Shown: positions 43,475 to 54,700 of the stretch, piece by piece | Numbering within the stretch: position 1 is the first letter of the stretch | Layout: every line of letters starts with the position of its first letter | NCBI RefSeq assembly: GCF_016185115.1 | Contig: NZ_JACPOF010000015.1 | Location: 496,001 to 560,000 of the forward strand | Direction: 5' to 3' | DNA length: 64,000 bases | Source of the DNA: Polaromonas sp. | GTDB taxonomy: Bacteria; Pseudomonadota; Gammaproteobacteria; Burkholderiales; Burkholderiaceae_C | Made by a program: the position numbers and the translations under genes | The notes under the pieces: generated by a model | Databases searched by the model: none | Seen by the model: the letters and a program-made list of their open reading frames with translations, nothing else | Told to the model about the DNA's origin: nothing

Positions 43475-44677
43475 TCAGGCTGCAGCTTTCCGAATGCCTT
43501 TGATGTGACGCAAGGTCACCCATGACAACACAAACGCCACCGCCGCACTGAAAGCAATTCCCGCCAGCATGGGCCTGGCGCTGCCATCCACAAACAGGCC
43601 GGTGACAGCCATGATGACCGCGCCGGTCACAAACTGCAGCGTGCCCATCAGCGCTGATGCAGTGCCCGCGATGGGGCCGTGTTCGTCAAGTGCCAGGACG
43701 GCCGTGGTGGGTATCACCAGACCGAGGAAGCCAAACCCGACAAAGAGCAAGCCCAGCATCACGTCCAGACGGTCAACACCCAGCAGGTTCACGGCCAGCA
43801 GGACAAGCATGATGGCCGCATAGCAGCTTACCGCCACCTTCACCACGGGCGCCAGTCCGAACCTGCCGGTCAGCCGGCCCGTGAGCTGCGACATACCAAT
43901 GAATGAGGCCGCATTCGCCGCAAAGGCAATGCTGTACTGCCGTGGCGTCAGGCCGTAGTGGTCAATCATCACAAAAGAAGAATTGGCCAGGTAGGCAAAA
44001 AAGCTGGAGATGCCAAAGGCGCCTATGAACACCAGCCCCAGAAAGTGTTTGTCGCGCAGCAGCAGCCAGTAGCCGCCGAGCGCGCTGCCAAAGCTGCTGC
44101 CCAGCCGCTCTTCAGTCGGACGGGTTTCGGGCAGGCTGGTGGCAATCAGGATCAGGCCCAACACCGCCGCCACCGTCACAGCCCAGAACACGCTGCGCCA
44201 GCCTATGGTTTCAATCAGCAGGCTGCCGGCCAGCGGCGCAAGAATGGGCGACACGCTGAAAACGAGCATCAGCAGCGACATGATGCGCGCCGCATCGTGT
44301 CCGGTGTGCAGATCGCGCACGACGGCTCGCGGAATCACCATGCCGGCACTGGCGCCCAGGCCCTGGATGAAACGCAGGATGACCAGCGTATGGATGTCGG
44401 GTGCGAGCGCGCAACCTACGCTGCCGACGGCAAACAACACCATGCCGAAATACAGCGGAGCCTTACGCCCGACCATGTCCGACACCGGGCCGTAGATGAT
44501 CTGGCCTATGCCCAGCGAGATGAAAAACGCCATCAGGCTGGCCTGCACCGCACTCATGGAAGCACCCAGGCTTTGCCCGATGGAGGGCAGGGCGGGCAGA
44601 TACATGTCGATGGCAAAAGGGCCAATGGCGGAGAGCAAGCCCAGCACGAGTGCGGTCTTGAAAAAACTTGTTGTCAT
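43475..44677 (-). CDS. Bcr/CflA-type MFS multidrug exporter
   Basis: This 400-residue transporter has 12 hydrophobic segments. The start is set at the ATG at 44677; a GTG at 44689 is in frame. Hallmarks are GLLSAIGPFAIDMYLPALPSI in helix 1, GQIIYGPVSDMVGRKAPL (motif A) and FIQGLGASAGMVIPRAVVRD (motif C region). Members export bicyclomycin, chloramphenicol or other compounds using protons. It lies alone between a small membrane-protein gene and tRNA-Ser. The substrate cannot be predicted. Confidence 0.92.
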   Translation of the reverse strand: MTTSFFKTALVLGLLSAIGPFAIDMYLPALPSIGQSLGASMSAVQASLMAFFISLGIGQIIYGPVSDMVGRKAPLYFGMVLFAVGSVGCALAPDIHTLVILRFIQGLGASAGMVIPRAVVRDLHTGHDAARIMSLLMLVFSVSPILAPLAGSLLIETIGWRSVFWAVTVAAVLGLILIATSLPETRPTEERLGSSFGSALGGYWLLLRDKHFLGLVFIGAFGISSFFAYLANSSFVMIDHYGLTPRQYSIAFAANAASFIGMSQLTGRLTGRFGLAPVVKVAVSCYAAIMLVLLAVNLLGVDRLDVMLGLLFVGFGFLGLVIPTTAVLALDEHGPIAGTASALMGTLQFVTGAVIMAVTGLFVDGSARPMLAGIAFSAAVAFVLSWVTLRHIKGIRKAAA

Positions 44678-44749
44678 GGATAGGTCCACTGGGCGCCGCC
44701 ACAGAGCATCTATAAAAGAGGCTGGTGGTTGTCAGGGTCGCCAAAAAAG

Positions 44750-44778
44750 AAAAAAGGATCTTGAAAGACACCTTTCAA
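44750..44778 (-). terminator. Probable terminator of tRNA-Ser
   Basis: On the minus strand, arms TTGAAAG and CTTTCAA with a four-base loop are followed a few bases later by a run of six T. It lies 9 bases beyond the tRNA 3' end. Confidence 0.5.
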
Positions 44779-44786
44779 AACCCGAT

Positions 44787-44876
44787 TGGCGGAAGCTGTG
44801 AGATTCGAACTCACGGAGGACTCGCATCCTCGGCAGTTTTCAAGACTGCTGCATTCAACCACTCTGCCAAGCTTCC
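44787..44876 (-). tRNA. tRNA-Ser (anticodon TGA)
   Basis: A 90-base class II tRNA: acceptor GGAAGCT/AGCTTCC, discriminator G and encoded CCA. The anticodon stem-loop GCAGT-CTTGAAA-ACTGC gives anticodon UGA, reading UCA/UCG/UCU. The long variable arm (GAGGATGCGAGTCCTC) and T-loop TTCGAAT are as expected for serine tRNA. Confidence 0.96.
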
Positions 44877-44939
44877 GTAACTGCTCATTTTAACCGCTGC
44901 ACATGGCTACTTGCCAACGAGCCCGAAAAAAGCCTTCTT

Positions 44940-45596
44940 TCAGGCTGAGTGCAACATGCCCTTGGTCTCGATAAATGCGACGACTTCCGCCAGGCCGGTG
45001 TTGGTCTTCAGGTTGGTCATCACAAAAGGTTTGAGGCCTTTGGGCGTGGTGCGCATGCGTATGGTGTCGGCTTCCATCACCTTCAAATCGGCGCCCACGT
45101 AAGGCGCGAGATCGGTCTTGTTGATGACGAAGAGGTCACTCTTGGTAATGCCGGGTCCGCCCTTGCGGGGGATTTTTTCACCGGCTGCCACGTCGATCAC
45201 GTAGATGGTGAGATCGCTCAGTTCGGGGCTGAATGTAGCAGCCAGGTTGTCGCCACCGGATTCGACAAACACCACATCTGCGTCGGGAAAGTCGACCAGC
45301 ATGCGGTCTATGGCTTCGAGGTTGATGGACGCGTCTTCGCGGATTGCGGTGTGCGGGCAGCCGCCGGTTTCCACGCCCATGATGCGGTCGGCATCGAGCG
45401 CGCCGCTGACGGTGAGGATGCGCTGGTCCTCTTTTGTGTAGATGTCGTTGGTGATGGCGACCAGGTCGTATTTGGTCTTCATCGCCTTGCAAAGCATTTC
45501 AAGCAGGGTGGTTTTGCCGGAACCAACCGGGCCGCCTATGCCGACGCGCAATGGTGGAAGCTTCTTGGTTCTATTGGCGATGTGGTGCATGGTCAT
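44940..45596 (-). CDS. ureG: Urease accessory GTPase UreG
   Basis: This 218-residue protein has the P-loop [18 protein letters not shown], the metal-binding Cys-Pro-His motif ([17 protein letters not shown]), [18 protein letters not shown] (switch region) and the base-specificity motif [16 protein letters not shown]. UreG delivers nickel to urease with GTP hydrolysis, together with UreE, UreF and UreD/H. It is the last gene of the locus and starts inside the ureF stop (ATGA overlap). Confidence 0.97.
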   Translation of the reverse strand: MTMHHIANRTKKLPPLRVGIGGPVGSGKTTLLEMLCKAMKTKYDLVAITNDIYTKEDQRILTVSGALDADRIMGVETGGCPHTAIREDASINLEAIDRMLVDFPDADVVFVESGGDNLAATFSPELSDLTIYVIDVAAGEKIPRKGGPGITKSDLFVINKTDLAPYVGADLKVMEADTIRMRTTPKGLKPFVMTNLKTNTGLAEVVAFIETKGMLHSA

Positions 45597-46270
45597 GAGC
45601 GGAACAGTCGTGAATATTGCGTTTCGTGTTGCGAAGAAAGAATCGCCAGCATGGGCGAGAAGGCTTGGCGCTCTGCATCGGGTAGCGCCAGCGCGGTTTC
45701 AACCGCAGGCGGAATCTCGCGGCTCAATCTCGCCAGTATGCGCTGCCCCGCGCTCTGGCCCAAGGGCACAGACTTGAGCGCGGCCTGCATCATGTTCTCG
45801 GCCCAGCCAAAGGCGTAGGTCAGCAGGCAGTCGCGTGCATCGGCAGCGGTCTGTGAGGCGGCCAGGGCAAAGGCGACAGGGTAGGTGGGGGGCAATGCGG
45901 CACAAGCCTGTATGTGTGCGGCGTTGGCGCCTTCATGGTTGCGCAGCCATTCGAGCAACGAGCGGCCCATCTGCTCGGTCTGTGCCCTGAACTCGCTGGT
46001 CTCGCGGGTCTGCAGTACCCAGTCGTTGAGCACCTTGATGCGCGGCATGTCATTTGCGCGCCAGGCGGGGATCGCCTGGGCCATCACGGCCAGGTCACCT
46101 CTGGCGAGAGTCAGGTGCAACTGGTCACTGATCCAGCTGGCTGCTGCTTCTTCACCGGTGACGCCTGCAGATTCAACTGCGCTTTCAAGGCCTTCTGAAT
46201 ACGAGAAACCGCCTACGGGCAAGGCCGGTGAGGCCAGCCAGATCAGCTGAATGAGGCTGGAGGCCTGCAT
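45593..46270 (-). CDS. ureF: Urease accessory protein UreF
   Basis: This 225-residue all-helical protein starts at the ATG at 46270 (a TTG two codons upstream is possible). UreF marks are [20 protein letters not shown] near the N-terminus and [29 protein letters not shown] in the second half. UreF acts as scaffold and GTPase modulator for UreG within the activation complex. It lies 11 bases after ureE and overlaps ureG. Its usual binding partner UreD is not encoded in this window. Confidence 0.95.
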   Translation of the reverse strand: MQASSLIQLIWLASPALPVGGFSYSEGLESAVESAGVTGEEAAASWISDQLHLTLARGDLAVMAQAIPAWRANDMPRIKVLNDWVLQTRETSEFRAQTEQMGRSLLEWLRNHEGANAAHIQACAALPPTYPVAFALAASQTAADARDCLLTYAFGWAENMMQAALKSVPLGQSAGQRILARLSREIPPAVETALALPDAERQAFSPMLAILSSQHETQYSRLFRS

Positions 46271-46281
46271 CTGCAAATTGC

Positions 46282-46941
46282 TCAGTGATGGTCGTGGCCG
46301 TGATTGCAGCCGGGGCCGTGCACGTGGGGCTTGGCTGCCTGCTGCGCGGGACTGTGGCCGTGCTTGTGTGTGGGCTCGTGTGAATGGTCATGCGCATGAT
46401 CGTGTTTGTCGTCATGATCATGGGCGTGAGACTTGTGTTCGGCATGGGCCGCGTGGTCATGCGAGCCATGGCCATGCGAATGCCCGCCGGCGCTGTAGGC
46501 CCCGCCCTCGGGTTCAAACGCTTCATTCACCTCATGCACGATCAAATGCATGGACCGCAGCATGTCGGCCAGCACATGATCGGGCTCTATCTTCAGGTGG
46601 TCGGGCTTGAGTTCTATCGGCACATGGCGGTTGCCCAGGTGGTACGCGGCGCGGGTCAAATCAAACGCCGTTCCATGGTCGCTGCAGTGCGTGATGCGCA
46701 GCACCGGCTGCGGTGCGGCCAGCACCTTGACCATGGAGCCGTCTTCGGCGACCAGTACATCGCCGCCGCGCACCAGCGTGCCGCGCGGCAAAAAGATGCC
46801 GAGCTGCCGGCCCGAAGAGTCGGTCGCGTCGAAGCGGCTTTTCTGGCGAACGTCCCAATCGAGTTCGACAGTCGCTGCGCGTTTGATGAGCACGGGTGCG
46901 AGGCCCGCACCGCCGGGGATGATTTTCGAAACCTGGAGCAT
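46282..46941 (-). CDS. ureE: Nickel metallochaperone UreE with long His-rich tail
   Basis: This 219-residue protein starts at the ATG at 46941. The N-terminal domain ([21 protein letters not shown]) and the metal-binding domain ([19 protein letters not shown], with the conserved His at the dimer interface) are typical. The final 65 residues are dominated by His ([20 protein letters not shown] onward), more than 20 His residues in all, longer than the Klebsiella tail. UreE carries nickel to the apo-urease complex. It is cut off from ureC by a toxin-antitoxin pair on the other strand, so it needs either read-through or its own promoter at 46942-46990. Confidence 0.95.
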   Translation of the reverse strand: MLQVSKIIPGGAGLAPVLIKRAATVELDWDVRQKSRFDATDSSGRQLGIFLPRGTLVRGGDVLVAEDGSMVKVLAAPQPVLRITHCSDHGTAFDLTRAAYHLGNRHVPIELKPDHLKIEPDHVLADMLRSMHLIVHEVNEAFEPEGGAYSAGGHSHGHGSHDHAAHAEHKSHAHDHDDKHDHAHDHSHEPTHKHGHSPAQQAAKPHVHGPGCNHGHDHH

Positions 46942-46948
46942 GGGTGAC

Positions 46949-46990
46949 TTGATATGGGAAATGAAGAGTGATAGTATAACAATTGTTATA
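46949..46990. promoter_or_regulatory. Toxin-antitoxin promoter and 16-bp palindromic operator; possible divergent ureE promoter
   Basis: On the plus strand TTGATA (46949-46954), 17 bases, then TAGTAT (46972-46977) forms a good sigma-70 promoter. The -10 box overlaps the perfect palindrome TATAACAA-TTGTTATA (46975-46990), as expected for antitoxin autorepression. On the minus strand the same stretch contains TATACT 31 bases before the ureE start, so the operator could also control ureEFG. Confidence 0.7.
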
Positions 46991-47007
46991 ACTTGAAGGC
47001 GTTTGCC

Positions 47008-47232
47008 ATGTCTGCTCTGAAACTGACACAAATCGGAAATTCGCTGGGCGTGATCTTGCCCAAAGAAGTATTGGCACGTATGAAAATTGAGAAAGGCGAC
47101 ACGGTTTTTCTGACGGAGGCGGCCAACGGCATTACGTTGACGCCGTATGACCCGGAGCTTGAGGAGCAACTCAAATTGGGCCGTGAATTCATGCGCGAAT
47201 ATCGGGATACTTTCCACCAACTGGCCAAATGA
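47008..47232 (+). CDS. AbrB/MazE-type antitoxin
   Basis: This 74-residue protein begins ALKLTQIGNSLGVILPKEVLA, the swapped-hairpin AbrB/MazE DNA-binding fold, followed by KGDTVFLTEAANGITLTPYD. The C-terminal 25 residues (LKLGREFMREYRDTFHQLAK) are the likely toxin-neutralising tail. The ATG at 47008 is preferred to a TTG at 46993. Its stop overlaps the toxin start (ATGA). It should bind the palindrome just upstream and repress its own operon, as known for this class. Confidence 0.9.
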   Translation: MSALKLTQIGNSLGVILPKEVLARMKIEKGDTVFLTEAANGITLTPYDPELEEQLKLGREFMREYRDTFHQLAK

Positions 47233-47615
47233 CCGTGTGGAAATGGGTCAATCGTCAAGTGCTGCTGTTGCTGCACGACGAGAGCCTGGCAGAGCATGGT
47301 GGAGCCCCTGGCCTGCGTGACGAGGGCCTGCTTGATTCGGCTTTGGCCAGGCCATTGAACCTTGCGCTGTATGGTCAGCCGGATGTGGCCGATCTTGCTG
47401 CCTCCTACGGGCTGGGGCTGGCAAAAAACCACGCGTTCGTCGACGGCAACAAGCGCACCGCATTTCTTGCTGTGGGTATGTTTCTGGCCGTCAATGGGTA
47501 TCGCCTGCATGCAACCCAGGCGGATGCAACTTTGACGGTCATGGATGTGGCCGCCGGGACGATGGACGAGTCCACCTTTGCGCAGTGGATCAGAGACCAT
47601 ATCCAGATCCGTTAA
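47229..47615 (+). CDS. doc: Doc (death-on-curing) family Fic-fold toxin
   Basis: This 128-residue protein has the Doc/Fic core HAFVDGNKRTAFLAVGMFL, with His, Asn, Lys and Arg of the active site all present. The preceding helices contain DEGLLDSALARPLNLALYG, typical of Doc proteins. Doc phosphorylates elongation factor Tu and halts translation when its antitoxin is lost. The catalytic motif looks intact, so the toxin is probably functional. It ends 15 bases before the convergent ureC stop. The pair interrupts a urease operon, suggesting insertion. Confidence 0.92.
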   Translation: MTVWKWVNRQVLLLLHDESLAEHGGAPGLRDEGLLDSALARPLNLALYGQPDVADLAASYGLGLAKNHAFVDGNKRTAFLAVGMFLAVNGYRLHATQADATLTVMDVAAGTMDESTFAQWIRDHIQIR

Positions 47616-47630
47616 ATCCGGTAGCGCAGG

Positions 47631-49348
<1,718 letters not shown>

Positions 49349-49349
<1 letters not shown>

Positions 49350-49654
49350 TACAGTTTTCCTTGGATGAGGCCGCGAAAGCCGTAGATTTTTCTGTCGCCG
49401 GCGAAATCGACCAGCTCTACAGTGCGCTGCTGGCCGGGCTCGAAGCGCACGGCCGTGCCCGACGCAATATTCAGCCGCATGCCGCGCGCCGCGTCACGCT
49501 CAAAGCCCAGCGCCTCATTGGTTTCTGCAAAGTGGTAGTGCGAGCCGACCTGTATCGGGCGGTCAGATGTGTTTTTGACCACGACTGTTACGGTGCGCCT
49601 GCCGGCGTTGAGTTCGTGGTCTGCGCCGTCGGTGATCATCTCGCCTGGAATCAT
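49349..49654 (-). CDS. ureB: Urease beta subunit UreB
   Basis: This 101-residue protein starts [20 protein letters not shown] and contains [35 protein letters not shown] and the ending [11 protein letters not shown]. It is the normal length for three-subunit bacterial ureases. Its TAA stop shares a base with the ureC ATG. The upstream neighbour is a HupE/UreJ-like permease rather than ureA, an arrangement also known from other proteobacteria. Confidence 0.97.
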
Positions 49655-49677
49655 GGCTGTGCCTTTTTTTGGGTTGT

Positions 49678-50295
49678 TCAGGCCAGGCGTGCGAGCAGTA
49701 GGGCGCCAAACAGCGCAACACCTGCGCCTGCGAGGCGCGGCACCCAGACACTGGCGCTGCGCAGCGCCCAGCCGATAGCCAGGCCGGTGGCGTGCAGCAG
49801 CACGGTGGCGGCCAGCATGCCGGCCAGCGTGATGGCCGCGTCAGCGTTGCCTACCAGTTCATAACCATGGGCCAGGCCGTGGAAGACGGCGAACACGCCC
49901 ACCAGCAGCGCGGCGGCGATGCCGGACACGCGCAGGCGTGTGATGACCAGCAGCCCGGTGACCAGCACCGAGGCGGCAATCATGGGTTCAACCGCAGGCA
50001 CCTGCAGGCCTTTGAGGCCCGCCATCGCGCCCAGCAGCAGCATGGCGGCAAAACCCACGGGACCCCAAAGCATGTCAGGCCCGGCGCGGCGGGCGGCCAG
50101 TGCACTCCACAAGCCGACAGCCAGCATCACGGCCAGGTGGTCAAAGCCCGTCAGCGGGTGGACAAAGCCGGCCAGGAAACCGGGATGGATGTGGTTTTCG
50201 ATGCCGGTGTGCGCGGCAGCTGCCATTGGCAGCGCCATCAGCACCATGGCCAGCAGAGAGGCGGGTGAATGTGAGCGGAGGAATTGTGTGTGCAT
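49678..50295 (-). CDS. ureJ: HupE/UreJ family membrane protein, putative nickel permease
   Basis: This 205-residue protein has a signal-like first helix ([17 protein letters not shown]) and then [21 protein letters not shown], the HupE/UreJ metal motif H-P-x-x-G-x-D-H. Five further hydrophobic segments follow, ending at [22 protein letters not shown]. Members take up nickel (or cobalt) secondarily, which fits a nickel enzyme operon. It is placed between ureA with its FmdE-like neighbour and ureB. Confidence 0.88.
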   Translation of the reverse strand: MHTQFLRSHSPASLLAMVLMALPMAAAAHTGIENHIHPGFLAGFVHPLTGFDHLAVMLAVGLWSALAARRAGPDMLWGPVGFAAMLLLGAMAGLKGLQVPAVEPMIAASVLVTGLLVITRLRVSGIAAALLVGVFAVFHGLAHGYELVGNADAAITLAGMLAATVLLHATGLAIGWALRSASVWVPRLAGAGVALFGALLLARLA

Positions 50296-50348
50296 GGCGG
50301 TGTTGTCTTTCCTTTTTCAGTGGCGTCCTGGCGGCAAGAAGGGGGTGC

Positions 50349-50870
50349 TTATTTTGTGTCTGTCACGCTGTAGAGCTGCGCAGCCGGCGTAGCCATCACC
50401 AGGTCGTAACGTTCGCGCGGCGATTTTTGCGGGTTCATCTGGGCCAGCGGCGCAATGGCGCTGGCCGGCACGCGGTAGGTGACGGCAGCGCCTGTTGCGC
50501 GCTTGCGCACCTCGACCATCGCCATGAATGACGCATCTGAAGATTTCGGAGCCAGTGTCAGCGTGCGCTGGCCGGGTGAGGCCGATGTGGCGACCAGCAC
50601 GCCGTCGGTCACGCAGGCGCAGGGCGCATCCTTGCCCTCGGTCACAAGCACATCCACCTCGCGGGGTTTGGCGCCCAGGCGCCTGAGCGCGTCTTCGCCA
50701 ATGCGTATGCCCAGCGCGATGTGGGAGCCGAAGCCGCCATGCACGGTTTCACCCAGGGTGATCCATTCCGCAGGGCTGCGTGCGGATTCCTGCGCGTGGC
50801 TGAAGGTGGCGGCGCCCAGGCACAGGCCTGCGGTCGCCGCGATCGTGAGGAGTCGTTGGTGTATGGCCAT
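50349..50870 (-). CDS. Secreted FmdE-like protein in the urease operon
   Basis: This 173-residue protein has a clear Sec signal peptide (LLTIAATAGLCLGAATFSHA, cut near residue 26). The mature part contains HGGFGSHIALGIRIGEDALRRLGA and VDVLVTEGKDAPCACVTDGV, a layout that resembles the FmdE/FwdE domain, in which an H-G-H-x-C-P-G start and a Cys-containing G-x-C-x-x-D block bind metal. Here the first Cys is absent, but His and a C-A-C pair remain. It sits between ureA and ureJ, so a periplasmic metal-handling role is possible. The family call is by eye only. Confidence 0.6.
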   Translation of the reverse strand: MAIHQRLLTIAATAGLCLGAATFSHAQESARSPAEWITLGETVHGGFGSHIALGIRIGEDALRRLGAKPREVDVLVTEGKDAPCACVTDGVLVATSASPGQRTLTLAPKSSDASFMAMVEVRKRATGAAVTYRVPASAIAPLAQMNPQKSPRERYDLVMATPAAQLYSVTDTK

Positions 50871-50886
50871 GCTGCTTTGTGCCGGG

Positions 50887-51189
<303 letters not shown>

Positions 51190-51249
51190 GGCGCGCTTTT
51201 TTTAAGGGGGAGCAGGGACTGGAAGGCCCGGTTTCTGCTGATGCCAGGC

Positions 51250-51265
51250 AGCAAGAACGGTGCCA
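51250..51265 (-). promoter_or_regulatory. Sigma-54 (-24/-12) promoter element of the urease operon
   Basis: On the minus strand TGGCACCGTTCTTGCT matches the consensus TGGCAC-n5-TTGC(A/T) with GG-n10-GC spacing. Transcription would begin near 51239, about 50 bases before the ureA ATG. No clear NtrC-type enhancer (TGCACC-n-GGTGCA) was found upstream. Confidence 0.65.
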
Positions 51266-51337
51266 TTGGCTGCCATCTTATCCCTGTGTGCTGTGGGCGT
51301 GGCTGTCCGGCGGGCGGATTGAAGCTGAAGTGCCGGA

Positions 51338-51407
51338 TCACTATTAAAAAAGTAGCTGCTCACGTACGTATTCATTGGTCTTGAGGCTGATTTGATGCCT
51401 CAAAAAG
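51338..51407 (+). repeat. Dispersed repeat A, copy 2
   Basis: It starts TCACTATTAAAAAAGTAGCT and ends GATTTGATGCCTCAAAAAG. It is similar to 6873-6950 and forms an inverted pair with 51596-51664. Confidence 0.8.
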
Positions 51408-51466
51408 CATTTTTGATGTGCCCCACGGGCCGTCGCAAGCCGCTGGCCGGGTTGCAGCGATGATTT

Positions 51467-51533
51467 TTAACGTAAACATTAAAAAATTAACGTATACGTT
51501 AAAAATGAATGAAAAGTTAACTTCTGTATTAAC
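51467..51533. repeat. Cluster of TTAA(C)GTA-ACGTTAA palindromes
   Basis: TTAACGTAAACATTAA (51467-51482), the perfect palindrome TTAACGTATACGTTAA (51487-51502) and GTTAACTTCTGTATTAAC (51516-51533). The 16-bp motif is shared with 7039-7054. Confidence 0.75.
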
Positions 51534-51595
51534 ATTTCACTGGTCTGGTCGCTCAATTGGCCGAAAAGCTATCAAAAACCGCCCAAAAACTGGCA

Positions 51596-51664
51596 TTTTC
51601 AGGCATTAAAACGGCTGCAAGCCAATGAATACATACGTAAGCTGCTACTAATTTAATAGTGAAT
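51596..51664 (-). repeat. Dispersed repeat A, copy 3 (inverted)
   Basis: The reverse complement starts TTCACTATTAAATTAGTAGC and contains ACGTATGTATTCATTGG and ATGCCTGAAAA. Together with copy 2 it bounds a 327-base unit with imperfect terminal inverted repeats. Confidence 0.78.
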
Positions 51665-51722
51665 TTGTGGCGATCCGGCATGCGCGGCCTGGTCCCAGAC
51701 CCAAATTCCGGCGTCAGGCCAA

Positions 51723-51738
51723 TGGCATGGAACCTGCA
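51723..51738 (+). promoter_or_regulatory. Weak sigma-54-like element before the permease-sensor gene
   Basis: TGGCATGGAACCTGCA has the GG-n10-GC spacing and partial consensus. The predicted start of transcription would fall only about 4 bases before the ATG at 51753, leaving almost no leader, so the match may be fortuitous. Confidence 0.3.
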
Positions 51739-51752
51739 GCAAGGCCCTGCCC

Positions 51753-54700
51753 ATGACCGCCACGCCCACTGTCGTATCCGCTACCGCCACCCCGCCCGCT
51801 GCAGACGCGGGCACCGTGACGGCGGCCGCGCTCGGCGAGCCGGTGCAGCGCATCATCAAGGTCAGGCGCGACTACAACAGCTGGGTGGCCAGCGAGACCA
51901 TGGAAGATTACGCACTGCGCTTCACGCCTCAGCGCTTTCGCAAATGGTCTGAATGGCGGGTGGCCAACACGGCTTTTGGCGCGGCGTCCTTCCTGATTCT
52001 GGAGGCCGTGGGCGCAACCCTGCTGGTCAAGTACGGCTTCACCAATGCCTTCTGGGCCATCGTGGCCACCGGGCTGATCATCTTCCTGGCCGGGCTGCCG
52101 ATCAGCATTTACGCCGCGCGCTACGGCGTCGACATGGACCTGCTCACGCGCGGCGCCGGATTCGGCTACATCGGTTCGACGCTGACATCGCTGATCTACG
52201 CGTCCTTCACCTTTATCTTTTTTGCACTGGAGGCGGCCGTGATGGCCTATGCGCTGGAACTGGCGCTCAACATCCCGCCCAGCTGGGGTTACCTGATATG
52301 TGCGCTGGTGGTCATTCCCATGGTCACGCACGGCGTCTCGGCCATCAGCCGTTTCCAGGTCTGGACGCAACCGCTCTGGCTGGTCATGCTGATCGTGCCC
52401 TTTGTGTACGTTTTGGTGCGTGATCCGGGGGCGTTTAACGGGGCATTGCACTATGTTGGTGAGAAGGCCGGTGCCAGCGGTTTTGATTTGCACTTGTTTG
52501 GTGCGGCATTGACGGTGGGCATTGCGCTGATCACGCAGATGGGCGAGCAGGCCGACTACCTGCGCTTCATGCCGGTGCAGACCAAAGCCAACCGTTGGCG
52601 CTGGTGGGCCAGTGTGCTGGTCGGCGGGCCGGGCTGGGTGTTTGTGGGCGTGCTCAAGATGCTGGGCGGCGCGCTGCTGGCTTACCTCGCCATCTCGCAC
52701 ATGGTGCCGCTGGACCGCGCGGTGGACCCCAACCAGATGTACCTCGCGGCGTACGAATACGTCTTTCCGCATTACGGCGTGGCGGTGGCGGCGACGGCGA
52801 TTTTTGTCGTCGTGTCGCAGCTCAAGATCAATGTGACCAACGCCTATGCGGGTTCGCTGGCCTGGTCCAATTTTTTCTCGCGCATCACGCACAGCCACCC
52901 GGGCCGGGTGGTGTGGGTGGTGTTCAACACGCTGATCGCCTTCATGCTGATGGAGATGAACGTCTTCCAGGCGCTGGGCGATGTGCTGGGGCTGTACTCG
53001 AACATTGCGATTGCCTGGGTGATGGCCGTGGTGGCCGACCTCGTCATCAGCAAGCCGCTGGGCCTGTCGCCACCCGGCATTGAGTTCAAGCGTGCGCACC
53101 TGTATGACATCAACCCGGTGGGTGTGGGCGCGATGGCGCTGGCCTCGCTGCTGTCAGTGACCGCACACCTCGGTATGTATGGTGAAACCGCGCAGGCGTT
53201 TTCTGCGGTGATTGCGATGGGAACTGCCTTTGTGACGGCGCCGCTGCTGGCATGGGCAACGAAGGGGCGTTATTACATTGCCAGAAGCCCGGAGGCTGCC
53301 GACGCGTCGTACAAACGTTATTCAACCCGCCAGTGCGTGATCTGCGAGCGGCCTTATGAGGGGCCTGACATGGCGCATTGCCCGGCCTATGGCGGCCCCA
53401 TCTGCTCGCTGTGCTGCACGCTGGATGCGCGCTGCGGCGACATGTGCAAGCCGCACGCCAGCCTGTCGGCGCAGTGGTCGTCGGCGCTGCGCTGGCTGTT
53501 GCCCAAACGCGCCTGGCCTTACCTCGACACCGGCCTCGGCCACTTTCTGCTGCTGATGCTCATCATCATGCCGCTACTTGCAAGCGTGTTCGGGCTGCTC
53601 TACCACCAGGAGCTCAGCGGGCTGGCGCAGAGCCTGTCTGACGCTGAGGTGCTTGAGGCGCCCGAGTCTGCGTTGCGCTCTGGCTTTATCAAGGCCTACA
53701 TGGCGTTGCTGGTCACGGCCGGGCTGGTGGCCTGGTGGCTGGTGCTCGCGCACAAGAGCCGGCAGGTGGCGCAGGAAGAATCGAACCGCCAGACGCATTT
53801 GCTGATGAAGGAAATCGAATCGCACCGCCAGACCGACGAGGCGCTGCAGGAAGCAAAGCGCGTGGCGGACCAGGCCAACCAGGCCAAGAGCCGCTACATC
53901 AGCGCCATCAGCCACGAGCTGCGCACGCCGCTCAACAGCATATTGGGTTACGCCCAGCTCATGGGTGAAGACGCCGCCATACCGGCGCACCGCAAGCAGG
54001 CGGTCAACGTCATCAAGCGCGGCGGTGAGCATTTGCTGTCTCTCATTGAAGGCACGCTGGACATCGCGCGCATCGAGGCCGGCAAGCTCACGCTCAACGT
54101 CAAGCCCATGCAGTTTGCCGACGGCATGCATGAGCTGGCCGGCATGTTCGAGCTGCAGGCAGCCGCCAAGGGTCTGGGTTTTGTGTTCGAGGCCAGCGGC
54201 AACCTGCCCGAGACCGTGCGTGCCGATGAAAAGCGGGTGCGGCAAATCATCATCAACCTGCTGGGCAACGCCATCAAGTTCACGGCTGAAGGCCAGGTCA
54301 CTTTCCGCCTGCGCTATGCACGGGAGATGGCGTATTTCGACATCGAAGACACGGGCCCAGGCATGAGTGAAGAAGAACTCGCGCAGATATTCGAGCCGTT
54401 TGCACGCGGCGGTGCAGCGGGCCAGAGTGCTGCAGGCACGCCGGGCGCAGGCCTGGGGCTGACGATTGCCAAAATGCTGACCGACCTGATGGGCGGCGAG
54501 ATGACACTGGTCAGCACGCCGGGCAAGGGGAGCATCTTCCGCATACGCCTGTTTTTGCCCGAAGTGCACGGCACCGCTGCGGCGCAGGGCGCGCTGCCAC
54601 CGGCGAGGCGCCAGCCGCGCGCCTATGCGGGCGGGCGCCGCAAACTGCTGGTGGTCGACAACGAAGAACCCGACCGCGAACTGCTGGTGCAATTGCTGGA

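Larger units (their letters stand above)
51190..51752. other. 563-base divergent intergenic region between ureA and the permease-sensor kinase gene
   Basis: No gene is seen here. It holds a sigma-54 type element for ureA (51250-51265), an inverted pair of repeat A (51338-51407 and 51596-51664) enclosing TTAACGTATACGTTAA-type palindromes, and a weaker sigma-54-like element just before the kinase gene (51723-51738). The central part is AT-rich compared with both flanks. Confidence 0.8.

Noticed and set aside
51714..53099. Large minus-strand frame under the NCS1 domain, considered as an extra urease-locus gene
   Set aside because: It is His/Gln/Arg-rich with no motifs and antisense to well-formed membrane helices; it is not ureD.
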